Assembly: GCF_011752995.1 (NCBI RefSeq)
Contig: NZ_VWWL01000004.1
Coordinates: 248,001-312,000, forward strand
Direction: 5' to 3'
DNA: 64,000 bases
Source: Burkholderia sp. Ax-1724
GTDB lineage: Bacteria > Pseudomonadota > Gammaproteobacteria > Burkholderiales > Burkholderiaceae
The notes beneath the pieces were generated by a model. It did no database searches and was not told the origin of the DNA. It saw nothing but the letters and a program-made list of their open reading frames with translations. This document shows, in pieces, positions 60,732-64,000 of this stretch (position 1 is the first letter of the stretch; every line of letters begins with the position of its first letter). A program made the position numbers and the translations under genes.

Positions 60732-60857
60732 TTCCTGTGGTTTGCCCGGACCGCGCGCGCCGTGTTCGAAAGCGGGCGCGGCGCCGGGTTGCGGTGTCGA
60801 GCCTGAGTACCCGTACCGGGCTTGGATTTTGAAGCTTTCCTGGCAGCGTCATTTACT

Positions 60858-62732
60858 GTGATCCCACCGTCATTCCTGCAGGACCTGCTCAACCGCGTCG
60901 ATATCGTCGACGTGGTCGGCCGGTACGTGCAGCTGAAAAAGGGCGGCGCAAACTTCATGGGGCTTTGTCCGTTTCACAACGAGAAGAGCCCTTCGTTTAC
61001 GGTTAGTCCGACTAAACAGTTTTATCACTGCTTCGGTTGCGGCGCGCACGGCACGGCCATCGGTTTCCTGATGGAGCACGTGGGCGCGTCGTTCCCCGAG
61101 GCGGTCAACGAGCTCGCGCAGTCGGTTGGCCTGACCGTGCCGAACGAGCCTTCGCCGGGCTACGGCGGAGGCGGCGGTTTGGGCGGCGGCTACGCGCCGG
61201 CAGCGTCGAAGGCCGTCACCACGGCGCTCTCCGACCTCATGCAGACTGCCTGCGACTTTTATCGCAAGCAGCTGCGCGGCGCGACGGGTGCGATCCAGTA
61301 CCTGAAAAAGCGCGGCTTGACCGGCGAGATCGCCGCGCGTTTCGGCCTCGGCTATGCGCCGGACGGCTGGCAGAACCTCGAGGCGGCCTTCCCGAACTAT
61401 CGCGACGACGGGCTCGTCGAGGCGGGTCTCGTGATCGTCAGCGAAAAGTCCGACGGGCAGGGGCAGAACCGCCGCTACGACCGTTTCCGCGAGCGGATCA
61501 TGTTCCCGATCCGCAACGTGAAGGGGCAGGTGATCGGCTTTGGCGGGCGCGTGCTCGACGGCGGCGAGCCGAAATATTTGAATTCGCCCGAAACGCCTTT
61601 ATTTAACAAAGGCAGCGAGCTGTACGGCCTGTTCGAGGCGCGTCTCGCGATCCGCGAGCAGCATTACGTGCTGGTCGTCGAGGGCTATATGGACGTGGTC
61701 GCGCTGGCCCAGCTCGGTTTCCAGAACGCGGTCGCGACCCTTGGCACGGCCTGCACGCCGATTCATGTGCAGAAACTGATGCGGCAGACCGATACGGTCA
61801 TCTTCAGCTTCGACGGCGACTCGGCCGGCCGGCGCGCTGCGCGCCGCGCGCTCGATGCCTGCCTGCCGCACGCCGCGGACAACCGCACGATTCGCTTCCT
61901 GTTCCTGCCGGCCGAGCACGATCCGGACAGCTACGTGCGCGAGTTCGGCACTGAGGCGTTCGCGGAGCAGGTCGAGCGCGCGATGCCGCTGTCGCAATTC
62001 ATGCTCAACGAGGTGCTGACCGGCAAGGAGCTCGATCAGCCGGAAGGCCGGGCCCGCGCGCTGTTCGACGCGAAGCCGCTCTTGCAGGCGCTGCCGGCCA
62101 ACGCCCTGCGCGCGCAGATCATGCACATGTTCGCGGACCGGCTCGACGTGCCGTTCAACGAAGTCGCGGCGCTCTGCGAGGTCGATGCGCGGATCGCGGC
62201 CGCGGCGCGCGAGGCGCCGGCCCGCAAGGACCGCCGCAGCGTGACCGGGATCGAGGAAAAGACGCTGCGCAATCTGGTGATGTATCCGCGCACGGTCGCG
62301 ATGCTCGACAGCGAGGCCGAAGAGGCGCTGCTCACGGTGACGCGGCATGGGGAACTGTTCGGGGAAGTGACCACGCATGCGCGCGCGCTCGGCGATTCGG
62401 CGGAATTCCAGTTGTTGTCCGATCTCTTGCGAAATGGCGCGAACGCCCCAACTTTCGAGGAAATCTTTCGCAAAATTCTAGACTATGATGAAAACGTCCG
62501 GGATTTGCTGCTGAAAGACCCACAGGACGCGGCCGTCATCGAGGAACGGCGCGAACAGGAGCGGATCGTCGGCGAGGAGCTGAAGGCTGCGATTCTGAAG
62601 ATGCGGTATGACGCTTATTGCGATCGTCTCGAGCAGCTTTCGCGACAATCCCGGCATTCGCCTGAGGAATTCGCCGAGCTCTCGGAACTCAACCGGAAAC
62701 GGGCTGACATGAAGCGTCAGCTCGGGCTCTAA
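60858..62732 (+). CDS. dnaG: DNA primase DnaG
   Basis: 624-residue primase. N-terminal zinc-binding domain (CPFHNEKSPSF, HCFGCG), then the Toprim RNA-polymerase domain with VVEGYMDVVAL and SFDGDSAGRRAA, then the C-terminal helicase-binding domain. The GTG at 60858 is chosen: relatives begin IPPSFLQDLLNRVDIVDVVG, although a TTG 36 bases upstream is also open. A Gly-rich linker (GYGGGGGLGGGYAP) joins the zinc and Toprim domains. Upstream of rpoD. Confidence 0.96.
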   Translation: MIPPSFLQDLLNRVDIVDVVGRYVQLKKGGANFMGLCPFHNEKSPSFTVSPTKQFYHCFGCGAHGTAIGFLMEHVGASFPEAVNELAQSVGLTVPNEPSPGYGGGGGLGGGYAPAASKAVTTALSDLMQTACDFYRKQLRGATGAIQYLKKRGLTGEIAARFGLGYAPDGWQNLEAAFPNYRDDGLVEAGLVIVSEKSDGQGQNRRYDRFRERIMFPIRNVKGQVIGFGGRVLDGGEPKYLNSPETPLFNKGSELYGLFEARLAIREQHYVLVVEGYMDVVALAQLGFQNAVATLGTACTPIHVQKLMRQTDTVIFSFDGDSAGRRAARRALDACLPHAADNRTIRFLFLPAEHDPDSYVREFGTEAFAEQVERAMPLSQFMLNEVLTGKELDQPEGRARALFDAKPLLQALPANALRAQIMHMFADRLDVPFNEVAALCEVDARIAAAAREAPARKDRRSVTGIEEKTLRNLVMYPRTVAMLDSEAEEALLTVTRHGELFGEVTTHARALGDSAEFQLLSDLLRNGANAPTFEEIFRKILDYDENVRDLLLKDPQDAAVIEERREQERIVGEELKAAILKMRYDAYCDRLEQLSRQSRHSPEEFAELSELNRKRADMKRQLGL

Positions 62733-62822
62733 CGGAGAGGCCGAAAGCTCGGGTGGTATAATAAAAAGTTTCTAGCGGTTTGTTTTTCAAGGGTTTTCCT
62801 AGCAAAGGCGAAAGGCGATGCG

Positions 62823-64000
62823 ATGGCAAAGACGACAGGCGGAAATCAGGCAGCAGGCACACGCTCGCAGGAGCGCACCGCGAAGGTTACCGAGGCCAGG
62901 CTGACTTCATCCGCCAGAAAATCGTCTGCTGTCAGCGTTGCGCCGGCCGGGAAAAAATCGTCGACCACTGCGGCCGCGCAGGCGGCTTCGGTAAGGGCGG
63001 CGAAAGCTGTACCACCGTCGGCTGCGAGGCGGCCGGGTGTCGGAAGCGCAAGGGAAGCGGCTGCCGCTGATGACGATGCGGTAGCGCGCGTGACTCCAGT
63101 ATCCACGGTTCAACCGGCTGTTGTCCAACAGCCGGAGGTCGAGATTACAGCCGGTACGACGAACTCCATGACGAAAAAGCTGAACGAAGTATCTGTCGAC
63201 GACGATGCAACCCAAGCCGAAGAAACCGCTGCCGCCGCGCCGGGCAAGACGGAGAAGGTCAGGGCTCGCGACCGTCGTGCAAAGGAAAAAGCGCTGCTGA
63301 AGGATGCGTTCGCGTCGTCGCAGCCGGGCACGGTGGAGGAACTCGAAGAGCGCCGCTCGAAACTGCGCGCGCTGATCAAGCTCGGCAAGGAGCGCGGCTT
63401 CCTCACGTACGCTGAAATCAACGATCACCTGCCGGACAACTTCACCGAGACCGAGGCGATCGAAGGCATCATCAGCACGTTCAATGACATGGGTGTGGCG
63501 GTCTACGAACAGGCCCCCGACGCCGAAACGCTGCTGCTCAACGACAACGCACCGGCCGCTTCGTCGGACGACGAAGTCGAAGAGGAAGCCGAAGTCGCGC
63601 TGTCCACCGTCGATTCCGAATTCGGCCGCACCACCGACCCGGTCCGCATGTACATGCGCGAAATGGGCACGGTCGAGCTGCTCACGCGCGAAGGCGAAAT
63701 CGAAATCGCCAAGCGCATCGAAGACGGCCTCAAGCACATGGTGATGGCGATCTCCGCGTGCCCGACCACGATCGCCGACATCCTCGCGATGGCCGAGCGC
63801 GTCGCCAACGACGAAGTGCGCATCGACGAACTCGTCGACGGTCTGATCGACGCCGACGCGGAAGACGCCGACGGCTTCTCCGCGCAGGAAGCGGAAGCGA
63901 TCGAGAACGAAGACGAGGAAGTCGAGGAAGAAGACGAAGAGGACGAGGAAGAAGACGATGGCGCGGCGCAAGCCACGGCCAACGCCGCGCAGCTCGAAGC
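62823..64000 (+). CDS. rpoD: RNA polymerase sigma factor RpoD (3' end outside window)
   Basis: Primary sigma factor; 392 codons are open to the right edge. A long Ala/Ser/Lys-rich N-terminal extension (about 1-140) precedes region 1.1 (ALLKDAFASSQPGTVEELEERR onward, core ALIKLGKERGFLTYAEINDHL). Region 1.2 is seen as DPVRMYMREMGTVELLTREGE with RIEDGLKHMV after it. The window ends in an acidic stretch of the non-conserved spacer. The ATG at 62823 follows GGCGAAAGGCGATGCG; the nearby ATG at 62818 is out of frame. Confidence 0.96.
   Translation, partial: MAKTTGGNQAAGTRSQERTAKVTEARLTSSARKSSAVSVAPAGKKSSTTAAAQAASVRAAKAVPPSAARRPGVGSAREAAAADDDAVARVTPVSTVQPAVVQQPEVEITAGTTNSMTKKLNEVSVDDDATQAEETAAAAPGKTEKVRARDRRAKEKALLKDAFASSQPGTVEELEERRSKLRALIKLGKERGFLTYAEINDHLPDNFTETEAIEGIISTFNDMGVAVYEQAPDAETLLLNDNAPAASSDDEVEEEAEVALSTVDSEFGRTTDPVRMYMREMGTVELLTREGEIEIAKRIEDGLKHMVMAISACPTTIADILAMAERVANDEVRIDELVDGLIDADAEDADGFSAQEAEAIENEDEEVEEEDEEDEEEDDGAAQATANAAQLE

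Noticed and set aside
60822..60857. Upstream TTG start for dnaG
   Set aside because: Relatives begin at the IPPSFLQ segment; the 12-residue extension has no family support.

Overview
The window is a GC-rich chromosomal segment from a Burkholderiaceae bacterium, most likely Paraburkholderia or a close relative. The evidence is the protein sequences (a BPSS1780-type membrane protein, DUF3563, a GTG-start DnaG, the rpsU-yqeY-dnaG-rpoD order) and the strong G/C preference at third codon positions. Housekeeping genes (polA, dxs, ispA, tsaD, rpsU, dnaG, rpoD) indicate a primary chromosome. I see no insertion sequence, prophage, CRISPR array, rRNA or tRNA.

Region 1 (1-18490, minus strand) is a seven-gene alpha-glucan/trehalose operon in transcription order glgE, treS-maltokinase fusion, glgB, glgX, treZ, malQ, treY. 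Several stops and starts overlap. It joins three routes. TreS interconverts trehalose and maltose, and its fused kinase makes maltose-1-phosphate. GlgE and GlgB build branched glucan from that. GlgX, TreZ and TreY return glucan to trehalose, with MalQ recycling short maltodextrins. GlgE carries an additional N-terminal pseudo-GH13 domain. treY runs off the left edge.

Region 2 (18491-29080): a 0.5-kb non-coding stretch with two conspicuous palindromes; a DUF1345 membrane protein; a three-subunit FAD-dependent glucose-type dehydrogenase (Tat-exported small subunit, GMC flavoprotein with a 3Fe-4S cysteine cluster, triheme cytochrome c); a protein phosphatase; a RES/Xre toxin-antitoxin pair; a basic secreted protein; a LysR regulator divergent from a tautomerase; and a class II glutamine amidotransferase.

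Region 3 (29352-32389) is molybdate uptake: modE converging on modABC, with a ModE-box candidate upstream of modA. It is followed by a PAP2 phosphatase, a PHB-depolymerase-type esterase with a PhaR-like palindrome in front, a small DUF3563 protein, a tspO-photolyase pair, and the peroxide-stress pair ohrR-ohr with a clear operator.

Region 4 (38839-52730) holds a BPSS1780-family membrane protein, thrB, a DUF2782 protein, AMP nucleosidase, a two-gene chromate transporter, a LOG protein head-to-head with polA (one base between start codons), a type II NADH dehydrogenase, a Tat-exported dienelactone hydrolase, a mercaptopyruvate sulfurtransferase and an orphan Rieske oxygenase.

Region 5 (53039-64000) is core: xseB-ispA-dxs (isoprenoid precursors), folE2, tsaD, an HI0933-type flavoprotein, rpsU, yqeY, dnaG and the 5' part of rpoD, which is cut by the right edge.

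I found no convincing wholly new system. The points most worth a second look are the GlgE N-terminal domain, the regulatory palindromes, the head-to-head LOG/polA starts, and the orphan Rieske oxygenase. Positions and residue numbers were counted by hand; family names come from recognition of sequence motifs, not from a search.
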